Positions 16,543-27,585 of a stretch of 64,000 bases of DNA are shown here, piece by piece. The notes below the pieces were generated by a model that worked only from the letters and a program-made list of their open reading frames with translations, searched no databases and was not told the DNA's origin. The translations under genes were made by a program, and so were the position numbers. The first letter of the stretch is position 1. The number at the start of each line of letters is the position of its first letter. Source of the stretch: Gammaproteobacteria bacterium (GTDB lineage: Bacteria > Pseudomonadota > Gammaproteobacteria > Pseudomonadales > Cellvibrionaceae); assembly GCA_004173475.1 (NCBI GenBank), contig SEBU01000001.1, positions 806,001 to 870,000 of the forward strand. Direction: 5' to 3'.

Positions 16543-18210
16543 ATGGCTTTTGATTTAAGCAAATTAACAACATCTATTGAAAAATATATTTTCCTCGGAA
16601 CTTTAAAAAAGGAAATGAGCGCAACAAAATTTACATGGGCTCTAAGCCTGTGGTTGGTACTTTTCTACAATGCCTCATTTTTTAAATCCCTCTGCAAAGC
16701 CATACCTCTTGAAAACATTGAATCAGCCGCCTTCCTGATCAGCATTTCATTACTGTTACTACTTCTCAATTCACTTTTATTGACGATTTTTGTTTTCCCA
16801 AAGATCGCCAAACCTATCACCGTGATAGTTCTTATATCGGCGTCTATAGCGGCGTACTTTATGAGCGCATATGGAATAGTCATCCACCATACTATGATTC
16901 AAAACACCATAGAGACTGACATCAAAGAAGTACGTGCGTTATTAAATAGCACTTTAGCTACCTATATAATTTTTTTAGGGGTAATTCCTAGCGTGCTTGT
17001 AATCAAAATAAGACTTCAATTTGGTACGCTTAAGCAGCAAATTTACAGCAAACTTAAACTTTGGGGATTTTCTTTAATTGCCATAACAATTTTAGTGGCA
17101 CCATTCTCTGCAGATTACGCTTCTTTTTTTCGAAACAATAAAAATATTCGTGAAATGGCAAGCCCTGCAAATTTCATTTACGCAACAATATCCTATTTTT
17201 TTGCCACAAATAAATCCAGTGTTGTAGCACCTATAGGTGAAGATGCAAAACTTAATGCGCAAGCTGCAAAACATACCAAACCCATATTATTTGTGGTGGT
17301 AGTTGGTGAAACTGCCCGAGCAGACCACTTCAGCATAAACGGATATCACAAGCCTACTACACCATTAATAGCTCAACAGGATATTATCAACTACCACAAG
17401 GTATTTTCATGCGGGACCGAAACAGCTGTGTCAGTCCCTTGTATGTTTTCCAATTTAACCAGGAAGCATTATTCGGATAAAAAAGGAAAATCACAGGAGA
17501 GCCTGCTGGACGTGTTAAAACACAGTGGTTACTCGGTTCTTTGGCGAGACAATAATTCCAGCTGCAAAGGTACATGCAATCGCGTCGAATACGAAGACTT
17601 AACGAACTTGAAGATTCCAGAGCTCTGCAACAATCGCGAATGCTTCGATAACATTCTGTTGCATGACATAGACAAAAAAATAGATCACATGGCTGGCAAT
17701 AAGGTTATTGTTTTGCATCAAAAAGGTAGTCATGGGCCTGACTATTACAATCGTTACCCTGAAAATATGGAAATATTTAAACCTGTATGCAAATTTAACA
17801 AATTACAAGATTGTAGTAACGAGGAGATTAATAATGCTTTCGACAATACCATTCGCATGACGGACCAATTTTTAAATGACACTATCGAGTGGTTAAAAAC
17901 ACAAAGTAATACCTATAACACCGGATTAATTTATTTATCTGACCATGGCGAATCTTTAGGTGAAAAAGGTTTGTACCTGCATGGAATGCCTTATTTAATC
18001 GCACCCATCGAACAAAAACATATACCATTTTTCTTTTGGTTCTCGACCAACTTTGAACTTGAAAGCGGTATAAATCGAGAATGTTTGCGGACCCAAGTGA
18101 ACACGGAGCATTCACACGATAATTTATTTCACACGGTCTTGAGCTTATTGAATGTGAGTACCAGCCTGTATAAGCCGGAGTTAGATATGATAATAGACTG
18201 CAGAAAATAA
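16543..18210 (+). CDS. eptA: Lipid A phosphoethanolamine transferase, EptA/MCR type
   Basis: An inner-membrane enzyme that transfers phosphoethanolamine from phosphatidylethanolamine to lipid A, which lowers binding of cationic peptides such as polymyxin. The 555-residue protein has about five membrane helices (1-200) and a periplasmic sulfatase-type domain. Zinc and catalytic residues are recognisable: GETARAD (E255), CGTETAVSVPCMF with the likely nucleophile T293, KGSHGP, and LSDHGESLGE near the C-terminus. Several Cys pairs match the disulfides of the family. The coding sequence is clearly more AT-rich than the ribosomal and pet genes beside it, suggesting acquisition. The ribosome binding site is weak. 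The closest known function is certain, the exact acceptor is not. Confidence 0.9.
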   Translation: MAFDLSKLTTSIEKYIFLGTLKKEMSATKFTWALSLWLVLFYNASFFKSLCKAIPLENIESAAFLISISLLLLLLNSLLLTIFVFPKIAKPITVIVLISASIAAYFMSAYGIVIHHTMIQNTIETDIKEVRALLNSTLATYIIFLGVIPSVLVIKIRLQFGTLKQQIYSKLKLWGFSLIAITILVAPFSADYASFFRNNKNIREMASPANFIYATISYFFATNKSSVVAPIGEDAKLNAQAAKHTKPILFVVVVGETARADHFSINGYHKPTTPLIAQQDIINYHKVFSCGTETAVSVPCMFSNLTRKHYSDKKGKSQESLLDVLKHSGYSVLWRDNNSSCKGTCNRVEYEDLTNLKIPELCNNRECFDNILLHDIDKKIDHMAGNKVIVLHQKGSHGPDYYNRYPENMEIFKPVCKFNKLQDCSNEEINNAFDNTIRMTDQFLNDTIEWLKTQSNTYNTGLIYLSDHGESLGEKGLYLHGMPYLIAPIEQKHIPFFFWFSTNFELESGINRECLRTQVNTEHSHDNLFHTVLSLLNVSTSLYKPELDMIIDCRK

Positions 18211-18222
18211 CGCTGATTTTTC

Positions 18223-18252
18223 AAAAAAAAGCCCTGCTTTTAACAAGGCTTT
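18223..18252. terminator. Terminator between convergent eptA and the next gene
   Basis: Inverted repeat (18228-18236 with 18244-18252, one mismatch) with an A run on its left side and T on the right. It lies just after eptA and just past the stop of the minus-strand gene, so it can serve both. Confidence 0.7.
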
Positions 18253-18267
18253 CCTATTAAATGAAAA

Positions 18268-19125
18268 TTAGGCTGCTTTTTTCTGAGTTTGAACAAAATT
18301 AAACGTAGTGTTCGGTTTTGCATTAACTTTCATTGTGCAACTGCCCCAAGCTTCCGGGATTTCCATAACGCTATCCGGTTTATAATTTAGAGTTGCCTGT
18401 TTATTTGTGCAATTAAAACCTAATGTACTAACTTCACCATTGACTGCACTTAAGTAAAATTGAGGCTTAAAAATTTTCGCGCTCCACATCCCAGTATCAT
18501 TTATAGTAATTTTTTGAACAATATCTGTTTGCTGTTCGGAAAACTCATCTAATTTTTTAACCGCGCTTACGATAGACATGAGCTCAACTTGTGACTCTGA
18601 ATCTTTGCGTAGATTATTTAGGGTTTCGATCGCACCTCCCAAATCTTGATTATTATATTGGTGTTTGAGTAAGCGCATACCTGCCTCAACATACGCGTGG
18701 GAGTCTATATTTCCAGCACCAACTGCCATTAGCTTGGATGCAGCCTCATACTCAAGCTCCTTATTTCCAAGCTTACCGTTATACCAATATTCCAATAAAT
18801 AAATTCGAGAATTCTCATAAGCATTTAAATCTTCGATTTCATGCAACTTTGTAAGCAAACGTTCCGTTTCAATAAGATCATCTTTCATGATAGCTTTTTG
18901 AGCCTGATCAAAAAGCGCACCAAACTTCGGGTGAGCTTTAGCACTTTTTCTTCTGGCCTCGTTAAGTGCTCTTTCTACTTCTTCTAGATGATCGTAAACA
19001 GCGCGATTAGTCTCTGGAAATGCGTCTCTCACTGCACCACCATCACCAGCGCCACCATTAAGTTGTGCAAAAGAAAGGGCAGACAAAGAAAAAATTGACA
19101 AAATAAAAACCACTGACTTAACCAT
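18268..19125 (-). CDS. Exported helical-repeat protein of unknown function
   Basis: I do not recognise this gene. The 285-residue product begins with a clear signal peptide (about 1-20, ending LSFA-Q). Then come a Gly-rich stretch and a long charged helical region (about 40-200) with TPR-like spacing, for example an EAASKLMAVG unit. The final 80 residues look beta-rich and hold two Cys (FNCTNKQ and WGSCTMK) that could pair in the periplasm. The gene is AT-rich like the convergent eptA, which hints that the two form a lineage-specific block. A linked function is not shown. Confidence 0.7.
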   Translation of the reverse strand: MVKSVVFILSIFSLSALSFAQLNGGAGDGGAVRDAFPETNRAVYDHLEEVERALNEARRKSAKAHPKFGALFDQAQKAIMKDDLIETERLLTKLHEIEDLNAYENSRIYLLEYWYNGKLGNKELEYEAASKLMAVGAGNIDSHAYVEAGMRLLKHQYNNQDLGGAIETLNNLRKDSESQVELMSIVSAVKKLDEFSEQQTDIVQKITINDTGMWSAKIFKPQFYLSAVNGEVSTLGFNCTNKQATLNYKPDSVMEIPEAWGSCTMKVNAKPNTTFNFVQTQKKAA

Positions 19126-19294
19126 AAAAACTCCTGTTATTAATTTATTAGCTCGTGGGAGAGTATAGAATGTCCTAACATATATTCAAGCCCTAGAAAA
19201 TGACACCTAAGTCGTCATAAAAACCCGAATTTATATTCGCTATTACTCAAATGGTGCGACAATTAATGTGATGGTTGACTCCATCTAATCAAGT

Positions 19295-20440
19295 TTACGG
19301 CCGGTGCTCCATCGCCAGATATTCATGGCTCTGCATTTCCAATAATCTACTAACGGTTCTTTGGAATTCAAAATTTAATTTTCCGTCAGAATATAGTTCT
19401 GTTAATGGTCGTTCTGCAGATATGACAAGTTTTACATGGCGGTCGTAAAATTCATCAACAAGATTTACGAAACGGCGGGCTTGATCGTCATTGGATCGAC
19501 CCAACGCAGGAACATTACTGATGAACACGGAGTGATATTCTTTAGAGAGTTCAATGTAATCATTTTGCGAACGCGGGCCGTCACATATGGCTTCGAAATT
19601 GAACCAGACCACTCCCTCAGCTGAATAACGTGTATGGATTTCGCGGCCCTCGACAATTAATACTTCGTTCGACTTTTCTTCTGCTAATGACGAAAGCAAA
19701 CTACGAAAACTTTTTTGCAAACTTAAATCGGCGCTGGCATCTAATGGATAATGGTATAGCTCTGCTTGTTCCAACGCACGTAGTCTATAGTCGACACCCC
19801 CATCGACATTTACAACCTGCGTATGTGTTTTTAATAAATCTATTGCCGGTAAGAAGCGCGCTCGTTGCAGACCATCTTTATACAAGCCATCTGGTACAAT
19901 ATTTGATGTAGCAACCAACACGACTCCACGCTCAAATAATTCAGACATAAGTGTGCCGAGAATCATCGCATCAGTGATATCTGATACAAAAAATTCGTCA
20001 AAACAAATTACCTTAGTTTCCGCTGCGATGATATCGGCGACTTTTTCCAAAGGATTTTTTTGCCCGTCCAGACTTTTTAATTCCGCATGTACTCGCCGCA
20101 TAAAGCGATGAAAATGCATGCGCATTTTTTCGGGGAACGGCAGGCTTTCAAAAAAATTATCCATGAGGTAAGTCTTGCCTCGCCCCACTCCGCCCCAGAA
20201 ATACAAACCTTTTATACTTGCGCTTTCTTTTCCGCCAAAAAAATTCTTAAAAATACTACGAAGACCTGATGATTTTTTTGCTTTCCAATCAGCAATCAGA
20301 GCTTCGTAGAGCGTTTGCAAGTACTGCACAGCTTTGGCCTGAGACGAATCTCGGCGGAAATCCTCGCGAGTTAAGTCGCGCTCATAGCGTGCCAAAGGTG
20401 AAAGGTTTTCCGAATGAGCGGTAGTAACAGATATAGTCAT
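19295..20440 (-). CDS. zapE: Cell division ATPase ZapE
   Basis: ZapE (YhcM, AFG1-like) is an AAA-type ATPase that joins the Z ring late in constriction. The 381-residue protein shows Walker A GGVGRGKT near residue 84, Walker B VICFDEFFV, sensor ATSNIVPDGLYKDGLQR and the C-terminal family segment. In E. coli zapE lies beside zapG and degQ/degS, and the same order is kept here except that an alpha/beta hydrolase gene lies between zapE and zapG. Confidence 0.95.
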   Translation of the reverse strand: MTISVTTAHSENLSPLARYERDLTREDFRRDSSQAKAVQYLQTLYEALIADWKAKKSSGLRSIFKNFFGGKESASIKGLYFWGGVGRGKTYLMDNFFESLPFPEKMRMHFHRFMRRVHAELKSLDGQKNPLEKVADIIAAETKVICFDEFFVSDITDAMILGTLMSELFERGVVLVATSNIVPDGLYKDGLQRARFLPAIDLLKTHTQVVNVDGGVDYRLRALEQAELYHYPLDASADLSLQKSFRSLLSSLAEEKSNEVLIVEGREIHTRYSAEGVVWFNFEAICDGPRSQNDYIELSKEYHSVFISNVPALGRSNDDQARRFVNLVDEFYDRHVKLVISAERPLTELYSDGKLNFEFQRTVSRLLEMQSHEYLAMEHRP

Positions 20441-20455
20441 AGAGTTTCAGTTGTA

Positions 20456-21112
20456 TCAGCGAATTATTTGGCGGGCGAGGATTTCAGTGAGATCTGTTTT
20501 CAAGGACGTTAAAAATCCGTGAAAAAAATGACCGGCTTCAGGGTAGCGAATTAGGTCTGTAGGGCTATCTAATTTTTCAACCCAATCATATACGCCTTGC
20601 GCTAAAACTCTCTCGTCTTGGTCGCCCTGGATTACACACACGGGGGCATTAAATACACCTTCGCGATCATATTCATAACGTTCAACTGGAGGCGCTACCA
20701 GGGTGAGATGACGCAAGCCTTCAACGATGTAGCTTGCGCGTGCAACAATCGATGAACCAAATGAAAACCCTGCCATCAAATTGGGGGATTGAGGCATGTT
20801 GTTTTTAACCCAAGCAATAACAGCAAGTAAATCATCCAGCTCGCCTATAGCGTTATCAAAGGTACCTTCGCTCTTACCGACACCACGAAAATTAAACCGT
20901 AATACATGGATACCTAAATCTCGATAGGTACGCATAAGGGTAGTTACAACTTTATTATCCATGGTTCCGCCATGTTGCGGATGTGGGTGGCAAATAACGG
21001 CAATTCCATTTATAGAAGAAAGAGGGGCGTCAGCTTCCCCACGATTCGATACAGATTCCAACACCCCAGAAGGGCCAGGAATGCTAATTTTTGACTCTTT
21101 TTCATTCAACAC
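20456..21112 (-). CDS. Alpha/beta hydrolase
   Basis: A 218-residue cytoplasmic hydrolase of the small COG2945-like group. The nucleophile elbow is GFSFGSS, the acid is probably the first Asp in GDQDERV, and the His is in GHFFHGF. The HPHPQHGGTMDNKVV segment near residue 40 is characteristic of this group and forms the oxyanion region. It ends 15 bases before zapE on the same strand and is probably co-transcribed with it. The substrate is unknown; esterase or thioesterase activity is possible. Confidence 0.85.
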   Translation of the reverse strand: MLNEKESKISIPGPSGVLESVSNRGEADAPLSSINGIAVICHPHPQHGGTMDNKVVTTLMRTYRDLGIHVLRFNFRGVGKSEGTFDNAIGELDDLLAVIAWVKNNMPQSPNLMAGFSFGSSIVARASYIVEGLRHLTLVAPPVERYEYDREGVFNAPVCVIQGDQDERVLAQGVYDWVEKLDSPTDLIRYPEAGHFFHGFLTSLKTDLTEILARQIIR

Positions 21113-21292
21113 ATAAATACCTAACAGAAAAGTAGTGCGCGCGATCCTTAAAACCTATTTTTTTTACCGACCTATTTTAACAAAAGGCTTATACTATAAA
21201 TGCAAGTTCTAAGAATTCGTCGGGCCTTAAAAATTCATGATATGGGGCAAGAGCGAATTCTAACAATCTCGACAGTCGTTAAGGAGACTTTT

Positions 21293-21796
21293 GTGTTCTC
21301 ACTCAGCACCCTGGTTTTTACAAGCTTTTTCTTTCTGCTCTGCGGCACTGCTCTGGGCGCATTTTTATTGCACATTTTTCGCTCAAATATCTACAGCCGC
21401 GAGTTGGAAGATCGACTCAATGAAGCTGAAAGTTCATTGCAGACTTATCAACGTGATGTAGCGGAATCATTTTCACAGACTGCTCAGCATATAAATGACA
21501 TGACGCGTTGTTATCGTGAAATGCATGAACATTTGGCCAACAGCGCATTGAGATTGGCAACACCTGAAATAAGTCGCAAGATCTTGGATTCTTCCAGTAG
21601 CTTGGGCGAGACAAAAGGTAATTATGTTAACGCCCAGCATATCGAGCCACCAAGAGATTGGGCTCCTAAGCCTGTGGGAGCAAAGGGCGCACTGAGCGAG
21701 GATTATGGTTTACGTGATGATGACCACGCCATTGTTAGACCTACCGAAACGCCTGAGGATTTTGACTTCGACAACGCAGTTACCAAACGCTACTGA
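21293..21796 (+). CDS. zapG: Envelope/division protein ZapG (YhcB, DUF1043)
   Basis: A small membrane-anchored coiled-coil protein linked in E. coli to division and envelope growth. The GTG at 21293 has AAGGAG six bases before it and gives 167 residues. The N-terminal membrane helix (about 5-30) is followed by a coiled coil (about 35-90, SRELEDRLNEAESSLQTYQ) and a low-complexity tail. Upstream in-frame starts lack a ribosome binding site. A TATACT -10 element lies at 21190-21195. It is divergent from the hydrolase-zapE pair and is followed by its own terminator and degS. Confidence 0.85.
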   Translation: MFSLSTLVFTSFFFLLCGTALGAFLLHIFRSNIYSRELEDRLNEAESSLQTYQRDVAESFSQTAQHINDMTRCYREMHEHLANSALRLATPEISRKILDSSSSLGETKGNYVNAQHIEPPRDWAPKPVGAKGALSEDYGLRDDDHAIVRPTETPEDFDFDNAVTKRY

Positions 21797-21845
21797 TGTG
21801 TCGGCTACCCGTCTTGTCCGATCACCCAAAACAATAATTTTTTTG

Positions 21846-21866
21846 ACCCCGCTCTGCGGGGTTTTT
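21846..21866 (+). terminator. Terminator after zapG
   Basis: Seven-base GC-rich perfect stem (21846-21852 with 21856-21862), three-base loop, then TTTT. It lies 50 bases past zapG and ends 30 bases before degS, so degS is probably expressed from its own signals or by readthrough. Confidence 0.85.
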
Positions 21867-21895
21867 ACTGTTGCCGCCTTGGCATTGGAGCACGC

Positions 21896-23029
21896 ATGAA
21901 TTTGAAACGTCTTCTGCAATTTGCAGCTTGGCCAACCGCGGCGGGCGTTATTATCGCGTTACTGGCGATGCTGGTGTTCCCCCAGCTGCGCGGCCAGCAA
22001 CCCAATCATGCAACACCGAATACAAGTGAAAATTACGGCCCCGTCTCCTACGCAGATGCCGTCGCACGTGCAGCACCTGCGGTGGTAAATATCTACACTG
22101 CAAAGAAGGTGCTGCAACAAGACCCGCGGTATTACAACAATCCTTACTTTCGGCAGCTTTACAATAATTCGAATATCCCACTTCAGGAACGCATGCAGAG
22201 GACCTTGGGGTCAGGCGTGATAATGGATGCCGGGGGCTTAATACTTACTAATAACCATGTCATTAACAGCGCCGATAAAATTCAGGTGCTTTTAAATGAC
22301 GGGCGCTATACATCCGCTGAACTGGTGGGAATCGACAACGAAAACGACTTGGCGGTGCTTAAAATAGCGCTCGATAATTTAACCCCTATCAGCCTTGGCC
22401 AGCCCAACAATTTGAGAGTAGGCGACGTTGTACTGGCAATTGGCAACCCATTTGGGGTTGGCCAGAGTGTTAGTCAGGGAATAGTGAGCGCCATGGGTCG
22501 TTGGGGTTTGGGGATAAATACTAGCGAGAATTTTATCCAGACTGATGCTGCGGTAAATCCGGGCAATTCCGGTGGGGCCTTGATTGATGCACGCGGCAAT
22601 CTCATCGGAATCAACACGGCAATTCTGGATGAAACTAATGCGGCGTCAGTAGGAATCAGCTTCGCCGTTCCGGCGGATACTGCAATGAATTCCTTAAAGC
22701 AAATTGTTCAATATGGCGAAGTACGACATATCTGGCTCGGATTTTCCGTTATCCCCAAATATGGTGATAGCCCAACAACGCTCCAGAAATCAGTGCTTGT
22801 AGTAACTAATGTTGAACCTGGCAGCCCGGTTTCTGCAGCGGGATTAGTTGAAGGCGATATTGTCACGCACATAAACGGCTTAAACGTGATCGACATTCCC
22901 ACCGCCAAAAGAATTATCGCCGGTATCGAAATCGGCTCAGAAATAAAGATTGGAATCTTGCGCGGCAACAAAACTATAGAGCTGAGCTTAAAAGCCCAGC
23001 TTCCTCCTCGCAACCGCACCAAGACCTAA
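21896..23029 (+). CDS. degS: Membrane-anchored serine protease DegS/AlgW
   Basis: A periplasmic trypsin-like protease that senses misfolded outer-membrane proteins through its PDZ domain and starts cleavage of the anti-sigma factor that holds sigma-E. The 377-residue protein has one N-terminal membrane anchor (about 10-30), a protease domain with triad H121, D151 and S225 (NNHVI, ENDLAVL, GNSGGALI), and only one PDZ domain (about 270-370). The single PDZ and anchor mark DegS/AlgW rather than two-PDZ DegP/DegQ. It follows zapG as in related genomes. Confidence 0.94.
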   Translation: MNLKRLLQFAAWPTAAGVIIALLAMLVFPQLRGQQPNHATPNTSENYGPVSYADAVARAAPAVVNIYTAKKVLQQDPRYYNNPYFRQLYNNSNIPLQERMQRTLGSGVIMDAGGLILTNNHVINSADKIQVLLNDGRYTSAELVGIDNENDLAVLKIALDNLTPISLGQPNNLRVGDVVLAIGNPFGVGQSVSQGIVSAMGRWGLGINTSENFIQTDAAVNPGNSGGALIDARGNLIGINTAILDETNAASVGISFAVPADTAMNSLKQIVQYGEVRHIWLGFSVIPKYGDSPTTLQKSVLVVTNVEPGSPVSAAGLVEGDIVTHINGLNVIDIPTAKRIIAGIEIGSEIKIGILRGNKTIELSLKAQLPPRNRTKT

Positions 23030-23041
23030 GAATTCAGCAAA

Positions 23042-23068
23042 AAAAAAGCGCCTTTACGGCGCTTTTTT
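23042..23068. terminator. Bidirectional terminator between degS and hisD
   Basis: Perfect 11-base arms (23042-23052 and 23058-23068), the inner part GC-rich and the outer parts A and T runs. It sits between convergent degS and hisD and can stop transcription from both. Confidence 0.88.
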
Positions 23069-23100
23069 ACTTTACACCATCGCTGATTGAATGGGTTTGG

Positions 23101-24408
23101 TCACGATTTAATCCTATATTCCGCCGAGCGCGCATGAGCCTCCAAATATTCGCCACGAGCTAACACTGAGGCAACTTTTGATAGCTCCGAAGCGCCTTCT
23201 ACCGAACACATAATAATCGAACTGCGCTTCTGGAAATCATAAACACCGAGTGGCGAAGAAAACCGTGCGGTACCAGAAGTCGGCAACACGTGGTTCGGCC
23301 CAGCGCAGTAGTCACCTAAAGCCTCCGGTGTGTGACGCCCCATAAAAATTGCACCGGCGTGACGAACGCCGGGTAAAACAGACTCAGGGTTGGCAATTGA
23401 CAGCTCAAGATGTTCGGGCGCTATGCGATTACTCACTTCAATGGCTTGCGCAATATCATCTACTTTTATAAGTGCACCGCGATTTTTGAGCGATATTGAA
23501 GCGATTTCATTACGAGCTAGTGTGGGTAAAAGCCGTTCAATCGAAGCTTCAACGCGATCAAGATAATCAGCGTCAGGACACAGCAAAATGGATTGCGCCT
23601 GCTCGTCATGTTCCGCCTGGCTAAATAAATCCATGGCGATCCAGTCTGGGTCCGTTAAGCCATCACAAATCACTAAAATTTCCGAAGGACCTGCGATCAT
23701 ATCAATAGCGACCTGGCCAAAAACGGCGCGCTTGGCAGTCGCAACGTAGATATTGCCGGGGCCGACAATTTTGTCCACCTTGGTAATAGTTTTTGTCCCG
23801 TATGCAAGGGCTGCAATAGCTTGAGCACCACCGATGGTAATAACCCTATCTACGCCTGCAATCGCGGCAGCGGCCAAAACCATAGGGCTAAGGTGATTGT
23901 CAGGAGCAGGCACCACCATGGTCAACTCATCTACCCCGGCGACTTTCGCTGGGATTGCGTTCATCAACACAGATGATGGATAGGACGCCTTACCGCCGGG
24001 CACATACAACCCGACTCGCTCCATAGCAGTAATTTGCTGCCCTAAAACAGTTCCGTCGGCTTCGGTGTATTGCCAGGATGCTTGTAACTGATGTTTGTGA
24101 TAACTGCGAATACGCTCCGCTGCTACCTCCAACGCGTGACGCTGGTCAGGAGTAATGCGCGTTAAGGCGCTCTCAAGTTGCTCGCTAGTTACTACCAACT
24201 CGTCAATGGACTGTGCATTCCGTCGATCAAACTTATTGGTATATTCAACTACTGCGGAGTCACCACGAGTTTTTACCTGATGCAGTATGTCGGTTACGGC
24301 CGCCGCAACATGAGTGTCGCTGACAGACTCCCAAGCCAGCAAATTATCCAGCCGCTCTTTAAAATCAGCTTGGCGGGTGTTTAGACGGGTAATTGTTTGT
24401 TCTGACAT
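23101..24408 (-). CDS. hisD: Histidinol dehydrogenase
   Basis: The enzyme oxidises L-histidinol to L-histidine in two NAD-dependent steps, the last reactions of histidine synthesis, using zinc. The 435-residue length is typical. Recognisable segments are [45 protein letters not shown], with the zinc ligands and catalytic residues, and the C-terminal [18 protein letters not shown]. It follows hisG on the same strand after 136 bases. Confidence 0.97.
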   Translation of the reverse strand: MSEQTITRLNTRQADFKERLDNLLAWESVSDTHVAAAVTDILHQVKTRGDSAVVEYTNKFDRRNAQSIDELVVTSEQLESALTRITPDQRHALEVAAERIRSYHKHQLQASWQYTEADGTVLGQQITAMERVGLYVPGGKASYPSSVLMNAIPAKVAGVDELTMVVPAPDNHLSPMVLAAAAIAGVDRVITIGGAQAIAALAYGTKTITKVDKIVGPGNIYVATAKRAVFGQVAIDMIAGPSEILVICDGLTDPDWIAMDLFSQAEHDEQAQSILLCPDADYLDRVEASIERLLPTLARNEIASISLKNRGALIKVDDIAQAIEVSNRIAPEHLELSIANPESVLPGVRHAGAIFMGRHTPEALGDYCAGPNHVLPTSGTARFSSPLGVYDFQKRSSIIMCSVEGASELSKVASVLARGEYLEAHARSAEYRIKS

Positions 24409-24544
24409 GAAAGTTTTACTCTTGATCAGGTTTGCAGATCATCGGTTGTACGCGAAATAAATGCTCATTGGAATTTGTTATTGCTGAAATAGTGCAGAAA
24501 TTATTTCTGACTGACGTGACCATTCACTTTTGAATCTGCCGTTT

Positions 24545-25177
24545 CTAAACCCCAACGGCCTTCGCAATATGATCAATAATCGCCTGGATTTGCACGTGCT
24601 TCATCTTCATAGACGCTTTATTTACAATTAAACGCGAGCTTATATCAGCGATAAATTCACGCGGCTCAAGACCATTAGCGCGGAGCGTATTACCGGTATC
24701 CACTATGTCGATGATCTCATCAGCCAGATTCATAATTGGAGCCAGCTCCATAGCGCCGTAGAGTTTAATGATATCGGTTTGGCGACCTTGCGAGGCGTAA
24801 TACTGCTTGGCGATGTTGACATATTTAGTGGCGACCCGAATGCGACCCGTCGGCGTTGCAACATCTTTGACGCCTGCAGTCATTAGTTTGCAATGAGCGA
24901 TCTTTAAATCCAAAGGCTCATAAAGACCGTCTGCTCCATTTTCCATTAGCGTGTCTTTGCCCGATACGCCCATATCCGCCGCGCCAAATTGCACGTAAGT
25001 GGGTACATCAGCTCCGCGCAATAGGAGCAAACGTACGCCAGACTGCGTAGTGTCAAAAACCAATTTACGGCTCTTTTCCATATCCTCCAAAGGTTCGATA
25101 CCGGCAGCAGAAAGCAACGGCAAGGTTTCTTCCAGAATTCGCCCCTTGGTGAGCGCGATGGTGAGAGTTTGACTCAT
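24545..25177 (-). CDS. hisG: ATP phosphoribosyltransferase, short form
   Basis: HisG makes the first committed compound of histidine synthesis from ATP and PRPP. The 210-residue protein is the short form, which lacks the C-terminal regulatory domain and normally needs HisZ as partner; hisZ is not in the window. Segments typical of the family are [30 protein letters not shown] and [13 protein letters not shown], the PRPP loop. It begins two bases after the murA stop, so the two are co-transcribed. Confidence 0.96.
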   Translation of the reverse strand: MSQTLTIALTKGRILEETLPLLSAAGIEPLEDMEKSRKLVFDTTQSGVRLLLLRGADVPTYVQFGAADMGVSGKDTLMENGADGLYEPLDLKIAHCKLMTAGVKDVATPTGRIRVATKYVNIAKQYYASQGRQTDIIKLYGAMELAPIMNLADEIIDIVDTGNTLRANGLEPREFIADISSRLIVNKASMKMKHVQIQAIIDHIAKAVGV

Positions 25178-25178
25178 A

Positions 25179-26486
<1,308 letters not shown>

Positions 26487-26564
26487 CTAAATTAATGCAG
26501 TTTGTGCGAAACCAGGAAAAACGATTGCGAAGTAAATGGCACAGATATTCTTGCAGACATCTCG

Positions 26565-26804
26565 CTATTGTTGTTGCCACTGCTCGGGGGTGTATGTCTT
26601 CACAAAGTCCACAGCATGAATAGTACCATCGGCAAATTGTTGGGATAAGGTGCCCAAAACAAGCTGCTGTTTTTTAACCGGTGTTAAACCCGCAAACGCA
26701 GGGCTAATTACCACCAAATCTATATGGCTGCCGTTAATGCCGACCTGGACTTGGCTATCAGGAATTTGGCTTTCAATAAGCGCTTTAATTTGCTCAGCTT
26801 GCAT
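26565..26804 (-). CDS. ibaG: BolA-family protein IbaG
   Basis: A small acid-stress and iron-sulfur-linked BolA-like protein that pairs with monothiol glutaredoxins in related bacteria. The core from MQAEQIKALIESQI through the VVISPAFAGLTPVKKQQLV helix to the end is typical, with the conserved invariant-His region at GTIHAV. ATG 26804 gives 79 residues, matching relatives; ATG 26825 would add seven residues and is the alternative. The gene precedes murA as usual. Confidence 0.92.
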   Translation of the reverse strand: MQAEQIKALIESQIPDSQVQVGINGSHIDLVVISPAFAGLTPVKKQQLVLGTLSQQFADGTIHAVDFVKTYTPEQWQQQ

Positions 26805-26910
26805 AGAAACACTCACACGGGTCATTACCCTAAAGTCAAAGAAGTCACGAAGAGTTGTAATTTGAGGGCGAGAATCTTACCCGAATGCAGTAAAAACCGC
26901 ACCCAACACG

Positions 26911-26945
26911 TATAAAAAACCCGGCTTATTGCCGGGTTTTTTATA
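26911..26945. terminator. Terminator after mlaC
   Basis: Long perfect inverted repeat (about 26911-26925 with 26931-26945) with a GC core and A/T flanks, between mlaC and ibaG. It lies 29 bases past the mlaC stop and separates it from the ibaG-murA-his unit. Confidence 0.88.
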
Positions 26946-26973
26946 CGCAAATATTGCTTCAGGTTCGATCCAC

Positions 26974-27585
26974 TTAATTCGTGGCCAGCCAACCAGCTAT
27001 TACTTTATCGATGTCTTTGTCATTTTTAATCATGGCTTGGTCGAACTGGCTGGTAAAAGATTCACCCAAATTCACACCATTTAATACCACATTGATTAAT
27101 TTCCATTCACCGGCGTCGTTAAGTTTGAGCGTATAGGAAAGCTTATGAGTAGCACCTTTATCGCTAACATCTTGATCCACGCTTACACGACGTGCATCGG
27201 CAGGAAGAGTTACCGGCAGCGTCTTAATATTACTTTCCGAATAATTCGCGATACCTTTTGCATAGGTTCTGATCAACCCGCTTTTAAATACTGCAGTGAA
27301 CTTTTCGATTTGCTCGGGGGTAGCAGTTTTCGCAGATTTACGCATTACCGCTTTAGCAATAAAATTGAAATCGACCACTGAATCCAGCGTTTTTTGAATG
27401 TCCGCGTAGTAGGCATCAGTCACCTTGCCAGCCGCATTATGTTTTTTTACAGTTGCGAACAATTCAGAGGTAGCCTGTTCAACAATAGCTTGCGGTGACT
27501 TTTCAGTGGCAGCAGCCAGATGAGGCACAGCCAACAACGCTAATGTTAAAAGAGCACCAGTGAGATTTTGATACAGTGGTTTCAT
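26974..27585 (-). CDS. mlaC: Periplasmic phospholipid carrier MlaC
   Basis: MlaC shuttles phospholipids between the MlaA complex of the outer membrane and MlaFEDB of the inner membrane. The 203-residue protein has a signal peptide (about 1-26, ending AAA-T) and the Tol_Tol_Ttg2 fold, with VVDFNFIAKAVM, FKSGLIRTYAKGI and WKLINVVLNGVNLG. In most relatives it is the fourth gene of mlaFEDCB. Here it stands alone: kdsD is divergent on one side and a terminator follows on the other. Confidence 0.93.
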   Translation of the reverse strand: MKPLYQNLTGALLTLALLAVPHLAAATEKSPQAIVEQATSELFATVKKHNAAGKVTDAYYADIQKTLDSVVDFNFIAKAVMRKSAKTATPEQIEKFTAVFKSGLIRTYAKGIANYSESNIKTLPVTLPADARRVSVDQDVSDKGATHKLSYTLKLNDAGEWKLINVVLNGVNLGESFTSQFDQAMIKNDKDIDKVIAGWLATN

